Assembly (NCBI GenBank): GCA_963823525.1
Contig: CAWGLW010000005.1
Coordinates: 124,001 to 188,000 of the forward strand
DNA from: CAWGLW01 sp963823525
Lineage (GTDB): Bacteria > Pseudomonadota > Gammaproteobacteria > Steroidobacterales > Steroidobacteraceae
Reading direction: 5' to 3'
DNA: 64,000 nt
Shown here one piece after another: positions 24,032-32,289 of the stretch. Position numbers and translations under genes: made by a program. The notes beneath the pieces are model-generated. The model worked only from the letters and a program-made list of their open reading frames with translations. It was not told the origin of the DNA and ran no database searches. The first letter of the stretch is position 1. Each line of letters opens with the position of its first letter.

Positions 24032-26140
24032 CTACTGAACGGTCTTGCTCACCTCTGCGGAAAAGTCACTTTCGGCGCCATCCGCGTTGTAAGCGCGGAT
24101 CGCGAAATACCAGCGAGACGGGCCAAGATCCTCGATGACAGCCGATGTGACAGTCGCGCCTGATACGGTGAGGTTCTGGCTGTAGGTGCCCGATGCCGTG
24201 CCGTAGTAGAGCTTGTACCCGGCGAGGTTCTTGAGCGCCGAACCGTCTGTATTTTTCGTGGGAGCTGTCCACGAGAGCGTCACCGAAGAGCCTGACTGTG
24301 AGGCAGCGGCAACCACGATTTCGAACGCGCCGAGCGAAGCGGTTGCCTGACCATCCGTGACCCGTATGACGATGTTCGTGTACGAGCCCGCTTCTCCGGC
24401 CCCCGGCGTGCCAGTCAGTCGCCCGGTGCCGGTGTTGAAACTGGCCCAGGCCGGCTTGTTCGATATCGAGAACGTGAGCTTGTCGCCATCCGGGTCATAC
24501 ACCGTGGGCGCGAAGGAATAATACTCACCCTCGGCGATCGCGGTCTTCGGTTGCCCGGAGATCGTCGGCGGACCATTCGACGCGGCACTGGTGGCTACAA
24601 CCTTTATCGCGAACGGTGGCAACGAATCGCTGGCTTCGGCGTCCGAGACACTGATGACGATGTTGCCGTAAGTGCCGGCATCGGTGCCCTTGGGCGTGCC
24701 GCTGAGCCGGCCGCTGCCGGAATCGAAGCTGGCCCAGGCCGGCTTGTTCGATATCGAGAACGTGAGCTTGTCGCCATCCGGGTCATACACCGTGGGAGCG
24801 AAAGAATAATACTCACCCTCGGCGATCGAGGTCTTGGGTTGCCCGGAAATTGTCGGCGCACCGTTCGCGGCGGCGCTCGTACTGACGACTTTTATTGCGA
24901 ACTCCGCCAGCGAGGTCGTGGTCTTGCCATCAGTGACGCGGATCAGGACACCGGAGTAAGTCGCGGCGTCGCTGGCTCGAGGTGTTCCGGTCAGCCGTCC
25001 GGTGGTCGGGTTGAAGCTGGCCCAGCCCGGCTTGTTCGAGATTGAGAACGTGAGCTCATCGCCATCGGGATCGCTGGCCGTCGGCCTGAACGAATACCAC
25101 TGGTCGACCGCGATCGAGGTCTTCGGCTGCCCCGAGATGGCCGGGGGGCGATTGCCGCTGCTGGTGGAGCCGCTGCCGACCTTGATCGAGAAGCCTGGCA
25201 GCGCCGAGCTGACCTTGCCATCGGAAACGCGGATCAGGATGTTCTGATAGCTGCCCGTATCGCCGGCCCGGGGCGTGCCCATCAGCCGTCCGGTGGTCGG
25301 GTTGAAGCTGGCCCAGCCCGGCTTGTTCGAGATTGAGAACGTGAGCTCATCGCCATCGGGATCGCTGGCGGTCGGCCTGAACGAATACCACTGGTCGACC
25401 CCGATCGAGGTCTTCGGCTGCCCGGAGATGGCCGGGGGGCGATTGCCGCTGCTGGTGGAGCCGCTGCCGACCTTGATCGAGAAGCCTGGCAGCGCCGAGC
25501 TGACCTTGCCATCGGAAACGCGGATCAGGATGTTCTGATAGCTGCCCGTATCGCCGGCCCGGGGGGTGCCCATCAGCCGTCCGGTGGTCGGGTTGAAGCT
25601 GGCCCAGGCTGGCTTGTTCGAGATTGAGAACGTGAGCTCATCGCCATCGGGATCGCTGGCCGTCGGCCTGAACGAATACCACTGGTCGACCCCGATCGAG
25701 GTCTTCGGCTGCCCGGAGATGGCCGGGGTGCGATTGCCGCTGCTGGTGGAGCCGCTGCCGACCTTGATCGAGAAGCCTGGCAGCGCCGAGCTGACCTTGC
25801 CATCGGAAACGCGGATCAGGATGTTCTGATAGCTGCCCGTATCGCCGGCCCGGGGGGTGCCCATCAGCCGTCCGGTGGTCGGGTTGAAGCTGGCCCAGCC
25901 CGGCTTGTTCGAGATTGAGAACTTCAGTTCATCGCCATCGGGATCGCTGGCGGTCGGCCTGAACGAATACCACTGGTCGACCCCGATCGAGGTCTTCGGC
26001 TGCCCCGAGATGGCCGGGGGGCGATTGGCCTGGACCGCGGCTGTTTGCCCGGCAACGGCTGGTGGCAGCCAGAAAGGCAGTATGGTGGCCACGAGCAGGC
26101 CGGCGAAAAAGGTTCGTGAAGGACGGGAAACTAACTGCAC
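24032..26140 (-). CDS. Secreted protein with 6 Ig/cadherin-like repeats and fibronectin-III domain
   Basis: This 702-residue protein starts at GTG 26140 with a Sec signal (TFFAGLLVATILPFWLPPAVA). No ATG is available upstream in frame. Of six repeats, the first four are near-identical 97-residue units (NRPPAISGQPKTSIGVDQWY, FRPTASDPDGDEL, PTTGRLMGTPRAGDTGSY, VGSGSTSSG linker). The last two are a distinct subtype (SIAEGEYYSFAPTVYDPDGD). The C-terminal fibronectin-III domain is SVTLSWTAPTKNTDGSALKN, GYKLYYGTASGTYSQN, RWYFAIRAYNADGAESDFS. It is the first gene of the array. A divergent c-di-GMP-I riboswitch lies about 195 bases upstream. Confidence 0.86.
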   Translation of the reverse strand: MQLVSRPSRTFFAGLLVATILPFWLPPAVAGQTAAVQANRPPAISGQPKTSIGVDQWYSFRPTASDPDGDELKFSISNKPGWASFNPTTGRLMGTPRAGDTGSYQNILIRVSDGKVSSALPGFSIKVGSGSTSSGNRTPAISGQPKTSIGVDQWYSFRPTASDPDGDELTFSISNKPAWASFNPTTGRLMGTPRAGDTGSYQNILIRVSDGKVSSALPGFSIKVGSGSTSSGNRPPAISGQPKTSIGVDQWYSFRPTASDPDGDELTFSISNKPGWASFNPTTGRLMGTPRAGDTGSYQNILIRVSDGKVSSALPGFSIKVGSGSTSSGNRPPAISGQPKTSIAVDQWYSFRPTASDPDGDELTFSISNKPGWASFNPTTGRLTGTPRASDAATYSGVLIRVTDGKTTTSLAEFAIKVVSTSAAANGAPTISGQPKTSIAEGEYYSFAPTVYDPDGDKLTFSISNKPAWASFDSGSGRLSGTPKGTDAGTYGNIVISVSDAEASDSLPPFAIKVVATSAASNGPPTISGQPKTAIAEGEYYSFAPTVYDPDGDKLTFSISNKPAWASFNTGTGRLTGTPGAGEAGSYTNIVIRVTDGQATASLGAFEIVVAAASQSGSSVTLSWTAPTKNTDGSALKNLAGYKLYYGTASGTYSQNLTVSGATVTSAVIEDLGPSRWYFAIRAYNADGAESDFSAEVSKTVQ
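24866..26029 (-). repeat. Tandem 291-base repeat, four units, inside Ig-repeat gene
   Basis: The units are 97 codons long, with landmarks repeating at about 25275, 25566 and 25857. Long stretches are identical in DNA, including synonymous positions, which shows recent duplication or conversion. The Gly/Ser linker (VGSGSTSSG) is part of the unit. Confidence 0.9.
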
Positions 26141-26334
26141 TTACTCACCAGCCTGCGCATAGCGCCTTCTCAATCGGGGCCATGGCAGCGGCCCTCCCGG
26201 GGTACGTTTTCAGGTCGGGAATCGCGGTAGGATTCTCTCGACCTGGCGTGTAGAGCGCTGAGTGGTTCTATCCCGGGCGGGAAGTGCACAAGGGTTCACC
26301 ATGCCTGGTCCTTGCAAAGACCCGCCGGTGGTTC

Positions 26335-26420
26335 CGCTGGCGACACCGCTATCCACTTGGGCACCTGGCCCAGGGACCGGAAGTTTTGCGCCCCCACCTC
26401 GCGGTGGGTTTGCCCTGATC
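26335..26420 (-). ncRNA. Divergent cyclic-di-GMP-I (GEMM-I) riboswitch
   Basis: The minus strand shows GGCAAACC (26414-26407), a GC-rich hairpin with loop GCGA, GGGCGCAAAACTTCCGG in place of the usual GGACGCAAAGCCTCCGG, a long variable hairpin (CCCTGGGCC/GGTGCCC), then GGATAGCGGTGTCGCC. The architecture and the ligand-contact positions G20, A47 and C92 appear kept, while neighbouring core bases differ. It lies in the leader of the first array gene, with about 195 bases to the GTG. Confidence 0.72.
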
Positions 26421-26608
26421 AGCGATCGGGAAGAATTATCGGCCGGTGCGCCTGATCAACAAGACGACGATGTGTCGCGCTCAGGGGACGGCAAACCTGT
26501 CGCAAAAAGCGGACATGCGTACATCTGCGTGCGCTATTTGCGGGCGCTGTGAGGCGGCTTCAGGGTCTTTGCTCCGAAGCCCCGAGCCTCTGGCGGAGCC
26601 TGGATTTC
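26421..26608. other. Intergenic DNA upstream of riboswitch and tRNA genes
   Basis: No gene is supported. On the plus strand, 26488-26505 is an exact 18-base copy of the 5' half of the riboswitch at 23845-23916 (read on the minus strand there), but the rest of the aptamer does not follow. The promoter of the first Ig-repeat gene should lie here on the minus strand; I could not assign it. Confidence 0.4.
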
Positions 26609-26637
26609 TTGACAGGGTAGGTGGGGTGCCATACAGT
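26609..26637 (+). promoter_or_regulatory. sigma70 promoter of the tRNA-Ala/tRNA-Glu unit
   Basis: TTGACA at 26609-26614 and TACAGT at 26632-26637 are separated by exactly 17 bases. The predicted start is near 26644, eight bases before tRNA-Ala. Confidence 0.75.
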
Positions 26638-26651
26638 CCCCGCCCTTCCGT

Positions 26652-26727
<76 letters not shown>

Positions 26728-26767
26728 GTTTTTAGCGTGTGCCTCACGCCGATCTTTTTAGATCAGC

Positions 26768-26843
26768 GTCCCCATCGTCTAGAGGCCTAGGACACAACCC
26801 TTTCACGGTTGCGACCGGGGTTCGAATCCCCGTGGGGACGCCA
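26768..26843 (+). tRNA. tRNA-Glu (anticodon TTC)
   Basis: The acceptor GTCCCCA pairs with TGGGGAC. The anticodon stem CAACC/GGTTG encloses CTTTCAC (anticodon TTC), the T-arm has GGTTCGAATCCC, and CCA is encoded at 26841-26843. It is probably co-transcribed with tRNA-Ala. A short palindrome CCCCGATCGGGG at 26860-26871 follows but lacks a T-tract, so it is only a weak terminator candidate. Confidence 0.95.
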
Positions 26844-27159
26844 CTCTATGCTGCCAGCTCCCCGATCGGGGCGCTTTCGCGCGGCTGAGCCAATGCGAAA
26901 TTCGCTTTATCCCCGCGCGAATCGCGACCTTTTTACATAGTGCGACCGACATCACAGGCCAGTACACGCCGAGCGGCTAGACTTTGATTGAGACAGTTGC
27001 AGTCAATCATTAAATTAAACTCGCAAGTTGAAGCAAAACTTGAAAAAATAGGGCCGGTCCCGGGCGGAGAACGCTTCGGGAGACGCCGGGGGGCAATTCG
27101 GGCCATGGAGTGCACATGACACTGATTCCGCAAACCGACGCGAGAGCACGTCCATAGCC
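26844..27159. promoter_or_regulatory. Upstream region of the XrtA locus with operator-like inverted repeat
   Basis: These 316 bases are non-coding and hold the promoter of the XrtA operon. The segment 26980-27050 is AT-rich against a GC-rich background and carries an inverted repeat GATTGA-N11-TCAATC (26986-26991 and 27003-27008), followed by ATTAAATTAAA. A regulator may bind here. No clean sigma54 (GG-N10-GC) or sigma70 pair could be fixed by eye. Confidence 0.4.
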
Positions 27160-28560
27160 ATGTCGTTCCGTTTTCTGCGTATGTACCTGAAGGTGCCCAT
27201 CCTGCTTCTGGCGTTGATCGAAGCGTTCCTGTTCGTCTTCGCGCCGTATCTCGCGGCTGCGCTGCGTTTCGGGTCAGCGGCGTCTGAAAGGGTTACGCCA
27301 ACCGGTCATCTACTTCCCACGGCGATTCTGTTTTCGCTTTTTGCCCTGGTGTCGCTCGTCGCGGTAGGTCTTTACACAACCCGACAGCGTGCAGGCACGG
27401 CCGGCATGGTCCTGCGCGTCGTCGCTGCGATTGTCAACGCGGCGGCGTTAAGCGCCCTGGCTTACTACCTGTTCCCGAACCTGGCCATCGGGCGGGGCAT
27501 GCTGGGCATCACCACGGTCGTCGCGATCGCCTGCAGCGTCGTGGTGCGGCTACTGTTTGAGAATATCCTGGATCAGGACATGTTCAAGCGTCGCGTGCTC
27601 GTCTACGGGGCGGGGAAGCGTGTAGCCAGTTTATTGGAGTTACGGCGGCGTTCTGATCGGCGCGGGTTCAGGCTGGTCGCGTTCATGGCAACTGAAGGCG
27701 ACGAGGTCATTGTCCCGGCTGAGCGGCTCGAGCCGAGACCCGCTGACCTGTTCAAGTGGATCAACGAGCATCCCGTCGACGAGATCGTCGTCGCCATGGA
27801 TGATCGCCGTCGCGGCTTCCCGATGCATGAGCTGCTCGAGTGCCGGGTGGCCGGCATCGATATTGTCGAGCTGCCAAGCTTTCTGGAGCGCGAGACGGGC
27901 AAAGTGCGGCTGGACGTGCTCAATCCAAGCTGGATTATCTTTGGCGAAGGGTTTCGCGCCTCGTTGATCCAGCGCGCCCTCGAGCGCGGTTTTGATGTGT
28001 TGGCGAGCCTGGGACTGCTGCTGGTAAGCGCACCTGCGATGTTTCTGACCGCTGTGGCGATAAAGATCGAGGACGGATTCCGGGCGCCGGTGTTGTACAA
28101 GCAACAGCGAGTCGGCCGTCATGGCGAGGTTTTCGGAGTCCTGAAGTTTCGCAGTATGCGTGTCGATGCCGAGAGTGCTGGCAAGGCCCAGTGGGCAACG
28201 ACCGATGATCCCCGCGTCACCAGAGTGGGTGCGTTCATTCGCAAGACCCGCCTCGACGAACTGCCCCAGTTGTTGAATGTGCTCAGGGGTGACATGGGCT
28301 TTGTGGGTCCGAGGCCGGAGCGACCGGAGTTCGTTCAGGACCTGGAACAGAAGATCCCGTATTATCGGGAACGGCACACCGTCAAGCCTGGAATCACGGG
28401 CTGGGCCCAGTTGTGTTATCCGTATGGTTCGTCGGAAAAGGATGCGCTCGAGAAGCTGCAATACGATCTTTACTACGTGAAGAATCGCAGCCTGTTGTTT
28501 GATCTCGCGATCCTCGTCCAGACGGTTGAAGTCGTTCTATGGGGCAAGGGAGCCCGCTGA
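27160..28560 (+). CDS. XrtA/PEP-CTERM-system undecaprenyl-phosphate sugar transferase (TIGR03013 type)
   Basis: This 466-residue membrane enzyme should start repeat-unit synthesis by moving a sugar-1-phosphate onto undecaprenyl phosphate. There are four N-terminal membrane segments (~10-120), a CoA-binding-like domain (RVLVYGAGKRVASLLELRRR, ~145), one more membrane segment (~280-300), and the bacterial sugar-transferase domain with APVLYKQQRVGRHGEVF, VLKFRSMRVDAESAG, TRLDELPQLLNVLRGDM and FVGPRPERPEFV. Length and layout match the EpsB_2 family that opens many XrtA loci. It is followed after 13 bases by PrsK. It is the first gene of the locus. Confidence 0.93.
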   Translation: MSFRFLRMYLKVPILLLALIEAFLFVFAPYLAAALRFGSAASERVTPTGHLLPTAILFSLFALVSLVAVGLYTTRQRAGTAGMVLRVVAAIVNAAALSALAYYLFPNLAIGRGMLGITTVVAIACSVVVRLLFENILDQDMFKRRVLVYGAGKRVASLLELRRRSDRRGFRLVAFMATEGDEVIVPAERLEPRPADLFKWINEHPVDEIVVAMDDRRRGFPMHELLECRVAGIDIVELPSFLERETGKVRLDVLNPSWIIFGEGFRASLIQRALERGFDVLASLGLLLVSAPAMFLTAVAIKIEDGFRAPVLYKQQRVGRHGEVFGVLKFRSMRVDAESAGKAQWATTDDPRVTRVGAFIRKTRLDELPQLLNVLRGDMGFVGPRPERPEFVQDLEQKIPYYRERHTVKPGITGWAQLCYPYGSSEKDALEKLQYDLYYVKNRSLLFDLAILVQTVEVVLWGKGAR

Positions 28561-28573
28561 TCAGCGTTATCTC

Positions 28574-30820
28574 ATGCTGACATTCGGGGCCATTGCCTAC
28601 GGACTGGCGGCGGCCGGATTCCTGTTGCTGACGCTGCTGCTCGCAACCAGCTGGGGAGGCCGCGGACAGGGCGCGCGGCTCATTATTGCCTGCGCAGTGA
28701 ACTCGGTCTGGGCCGCGTCGCTGGCTTACGCTTCTTATTCTCAGTCGATGCAGCTCGGTTGGGTGTTGCTGGTCGAATTCGCCCGCGACGCAGCCTGGCT
28801 TTCTGTTCTGATCGGCCTGATTGAGCGCGGGGGATTTCCTCGGCTTTTTTCGCGCCTGACCTACGGGCTTGCGGGCGGGGCGGTCCTGCTGGCCGTCGCG
28901 ATCTTCGTCAGCACGCTGCGAAACGGGCCCTATGAACATGCGCCGCAGATACTGATCCTCGGTGGCTTGTTCCTGTCACTTGCCGCGCTGGTGTTGCTCG
29001 AGCAGATTTTCCGTAACGCGAGCCAGACGGGCCGGTACACGCTCAAGTATTTCGTCATCGGCATCGGCGCGCTGTTCGCCTATGACCTCTTTCTTTTCTC
29101 TCAGGGCCAACTCGTCAAGGGCGTGGAAGTTTCGTCGTGGGAAGCGAGGGGGCTGGTTAATGCACTCGCCGTGCCGCTGATCGCCCTGGCCGCACGTGCC
29201 AATCCTCAGTGGTCGCTGAACGTTTTTGTATCCAGACAGGTCGTCTTTTATACGACCTCAATTCTCGCGATCGGTCTGTACTTGCTTTTCATGGCCGTCG
29301 GCGGGTATGCAATTCGCCTTTACGGCGGCACGTGGGGACGTATTGCGCAAATTGTCTTCTTTTTCGGCGCGGGAGTCGTGCTGGCGACGCTGCTTGCGTC
29401 GACCTCATTGCGAAACCGTCTGCGCGTCTTTCTGAGCAAGCACTTCTATCGCAACAAGTACGATTACCGTGTCGAGTGGCTGCGGTTCATTGAAACGCTG
29501 TCATCCCCCGAGGGTGACATCGAACCTCAGCCGAACGCGCTGCGCTCGGTTGCGCAGATCATCAGCAGCCCGGGCGGCGTCCTGTTCATGCCCGTGGAGG
29601 CCGCCGGTGGGTTTGCGCCGGTTGCCTGCTGGCCGTCCGAGAAGTTCAGTCGCACTGATTACGGCGTATTGTCGGACAACGATGAATTGCCCGGTTTCCT
29701 GCGACGGACCCAGTGGGTAATTGACCTGGCCGAGTATCGGAGCAGTCCCGATGCCTATCAGAATGTGCTGATGCCGGATTTCCTGGAGGCCCGGACGAAT
29801 CTTCGTCTGCTGGTACCGCTGATGCAGCAGGCCGATCTGACGGGGTTTCTTGTCCTGGCTGAGCCGCCGCCGCCATTTGAGTTGACCTACGAAGATCGGG
29901 ATCTGTTGAAGACGGTCGGTCGTCACGTTGCAACGCATCTCGCACAGCATGAAGCCGACCGCCTGCTGTCAGAGAGCCGCCAGTTCGAGGCCTACCACCG
30001 CCTCACCGCTTTTGTGATGCATGACTTGAAGAACCTCGCGGCGCAGCTTTCCCTGCTGGTAGCCAACGCCGAGAAGCACAAACGCAACCCCGAATTTATC
30101 GATGACGCAATCGGCACGATTGCGAACTCAACAACCCGCATGCAGCGACTGATCGATCAGCTTCGAAGGCGCGAAGTGCAGAGCCTGGACCGGCGGACGT
30201 CATTGACGGAAGTGGCCCGGCATGCCTGCGAGCGTTGCGCAGTGCGGCCGCCTGTGCCCGTGTTGGGGGAGGCAGCGCTCGATGCTTTCGCCATGGCCGA
30301 CCCTGAACGACTGACGATGATGGTGGAGCACCTGATTCGAAACGCCCAGGAAGCAACCGGCGAGACGGGCCGCGTATCGGTTTCGGTCACCGTCCGCCGC
30401 GGTGCGCCCGCTGATGCGCTGCTGGCGACCGGTGTGCATCGCGTATCAGGCCGCCTTGCAGCGGCCGGTGGCGCCGCTGAGTCGGAGGAGGGTTTGCGGA
30501 ACGGATCCGAGGCGACGTCCCCGGCCCTGGACCTCGCCTGCCTGACCGTGACGGATACCGGTACCGGAATGAACCCGGAATTTATCAAGGAGCGCCTGTT
30601 CAAACCTTTTGATACGACCAAGGGCAGCAAGGGCATGGGTATCGGCGCTTACCAGGTGCGTGAATACGTCAAATCCCTGGGTGGGCGTATTCAGGTCCAC
30701 AGTCAGCCTGGCGAGGGGAGTGCCATCACGCTCCTTCTACCGCTGGCCGAGCCACCGGAGATCGGCCAGGAATCGACAGAGGCATCGGGCAGCCTCGATT
30801 CCTCAACAGCCGGACTCTGA
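28574..30820 (+). CDS. prsK: XrtA/PEP-CTERM system histidine kinase PrsK
   Basis: This 748-residue sensor kinase has about eight N-terminal membrane segments (~1-280), a GAF-like domain (~325-460), a phosphoacceptor region with FVMHDLKNLAAQLSLLV (His at ~484) and a C-terminal HATPase domain. The N-box lies in EHLIRNAQEATGETG, and the G-boxes are DTGTGMNPEFIKERLF and TTKGSKGMGIGAYQVREY. The long membrane region and the DLKN box are typical of PrsK. ATG 28574 is used because the membrane region starts there. PrsR follows after 87 bases. The signal it senses is unknown. Confidence 0.93.
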   Translation: MLTFGAIAYGLAAAGFLLLTLLLATSWGGRGQGARLIIACAVNSVWAASLAYASYSQSMQLGWVLLVEFARDAAWLSVLIGLIERGGFPRLFSRLTYGLAGGAVLLAVAIFVSTLRNGPYEHAPQILILGGLFLSLAALVLLEQIFRNASQTGRYTLKYFVIGIGALFAYDLFLFSQGQLVKGVEVSSWEARGLVNALAVPLIALAARANPQWSLNVFVSRQVVFYTTSILAIGLYLLFMAVGGYAIRLYGGTWGRIAQIVFFFGAGVVLATLLASTSLRNRLRVFLSKHFYRNKYDYRVEWLRFIETLSSPEGDIEPQPNALRSVAQIISSPGGVLFMPVEAAGGFAPVACWPSEKFSRTDYGVLSDNDELPGFLRRTQWVIDLAEYRSSPDAYQNVLMPDFLEARTNLRLLVPLMQQADLTGFLVLAEPPPPFELTYEDRDLLKTVGRHVATHLAQHEADRLLSESRQFEAYHRLTAFVMHDLKNLAAQLSLLVANAEKHKRNPEFIDDAIGTIANSTTRMQRLIDQLRRREVQSLDRRTSLTEVARHACERCAVRPPVPVLGEAALDAFAMADPERLTMMVEHLIRNAQEATGETGRVSVSVTVRRGAPADALLATGVHRVSGRLAAAGGAAESEEGLRNGSEATSPALDLACLTVTDTGTGMNPEFIKERLFKPFDTTKGSKGMGIGAYQVREYVKSLGGRIQVHSQPGEGSAITLLLPLAEPPEIGQESTEASGSLDSSTAGL

Positions 30821-30907
30821 ACCCATTTCACAAAATATGACTGTATCTCTCTGTATGATTAATAATTATTTGGTCCAGGACCCCCCGATCATCGGGCGAT
30901 CAGACAG

Positions 30908-32284
30908 GTGGCCGTGAGCAAGCCGAAGCTATTGATTGTCGAGGACGACCCAGGGCTGCAGAAGCAGCTCAAGTGGTGTTTCGACGAGTACGAAGTGCTG
31001 ATTGCCGAAAACCGGCAGGCGGCGGTGGCCGCTCTGCGCCGTCACGAACCGGCCGTGGTGTTGCAGGATCTCGGTCTGCCTCCTGATCCGGAGGGGGTCT
31101 CGGAGGGTTTCGCGACGCTGCTGGAAACCTTGCGACTGGCGCCTCATACCAAGGTGATCGTCGTGACGGGTCAATCCGATACGGAGAATGCGGTCAAGGC
31201 CGTGGGACTGGGTGCCTACGATTTTTACCAGAAGCCGGTAGACACTGACGTGCTGCGACTGCTCGTCCAGCGCGGCTTCTACATCCATGAGCTCGAAGAA
31301 ATCAATCGGTCCCTTTCGCGCCCGCAGGGCGCGATGCCGTTGTCCGGCGTCATTGCGACCAGCGATTCCATGATGCGTGTCTGTCGAATCATCGAGAAGG
31401 TTGCGCCGACGCAGGCAACAACACTGCTGTTGGGCGAGAGCGGGACGGGCAAGGAACTACTGGCTCGTGCCGTGCACGAGTTGAGTCCCCGGGCGGAGCA
31501 GCCGTTTGTTGCGATCAACTGTGCGGCGATTCCGGATACGTTGCTGGAGGCCGAGCTTTTCGGTTATGAAAAAGGAGCGTTCACCGGTGCCGTCAAGCAG
31601 ACGCCCGGAAAATTCGAGCTGGCCGACGGTGGTACGCTTTTCCTTGACGAGATTGGCGACATGCCGCTGGCACTGCAGGCCAAGCTGCTGAGGTTTCTGC
31701 AGGAACGCGTCGTGGAGCGAGTCGGCGGCCGTGAGCGTATCCCGGTCGACGTGCGCATCGTGTGCGCAACAAATAAGGATTTGGCTGGCTTGATCGAGAG
31801 CAAAGAATACCGCGAAGATCTCTACTACCGGATCAGCGAGGTCACCGTCCAGATACCGCCGCTGCGCGAGCGGCCGGGTGACGCGGTGGTGATTGCGCAG
31901 GCCATCCTGGGGCGCCGTGCCAAGGAGCACGGTCGTGCGATCCGCGGTTTCGCACCGGAGGCGATGAAGGCGATCCAGGCCTACCCGTGGCCCGGCAATA
32001 TCCGCGAGCTGGAGAACCGGATCAACGGCGCGGTCATCATGGCGGAAGGCAAGCAGCTCAGCATCGAAGATCTGGGTCTGCCGAGGGTTGAAGGCTCAAC
32101 TGACTGGCTCAATTTGCGAGCAGCCCGGCAGCGAGCTGAGACTGAAGCGATCAATCAGGCGCTGGCGGTGGCGGCCGGGAACCTGTCGAGGGCTGCTGAA
32201 CTGCTTGGAATTACGCGGCCGACGCTTTATGACCTTCTTCAGAAAAACGAAATTGCGGTGCCTGATCGCGTCGCGGAAGGGTAG
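30908..32284 (+). CDS. prsR: PEP-CTERM-box response regulator PrsR (sigma54 activator)
   Basis: This 458-residue protein has a receiver domain (LLIVEDDPGLQKQL at the start; phospho-acceptor in VVLQDLGLPP, ~55), an AAA+ sigma54-interaction domain with Walker A GESGTGKELLARAVHE (~177) and the sigma54-contact motif GAFTGA (~223), and a Fis-type HTH near the end (NLSRAAELLGITRPTLYDLL). It is the partner of PrsK and by family precedent turns on sigma54-dependent PEP-CTERM and matrix genes. Start GTG 30908 is chosen; a second GTG two codons later is equally possible. Its targets are not visible in this window. Confidence 0.94.
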   Translation: MAVSKPKLLIVEDDPGLQKQLKWCFDEYEVLIAENRQAAVAALRRHEPAVVLQDLGLPPDPEGVSEGFATLLETLRLAPHTKVIVVTGQSDTENAVKAVGLGAYDFYQKPVDTDVLRLLVQRGFYIHELEEINRSLSRPQGAMPLSGVIATSDSMMRVCRIIEKVAPTQATTLLLGESGTGKELLARAVHELSPRAEQPFVAINCAAIPDTLLEAELFGYEKGAFTGAVKQTPGKFELADGGTLFLDEIGDMPLALQAKLLRFLQERVVERVGGRERIPVDVRIVCATNKDLAGLIESKEYREDLYYRISEVTVQIPPLRERPGDAVVIAQAILGRRAKEHGRAIRGFAPEAMKAIQAYPWPGNIRELENRINGAVIMAEGKQLSIEDLGLPRVEGSTDWLNLRAARQRAETEAINQALAVAAGNLSRAAELLGITRPTLYDLLQKNEIAVPDRVAEG

Positions 32285-32289
32285 GACCA

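Noticed and set aside
18795..26029. CRISPR-like or satellite repeat
   Set aside because: The periodicities are multiples of three, lie within open frames, and encode recognisable protein repeats with no spacers.
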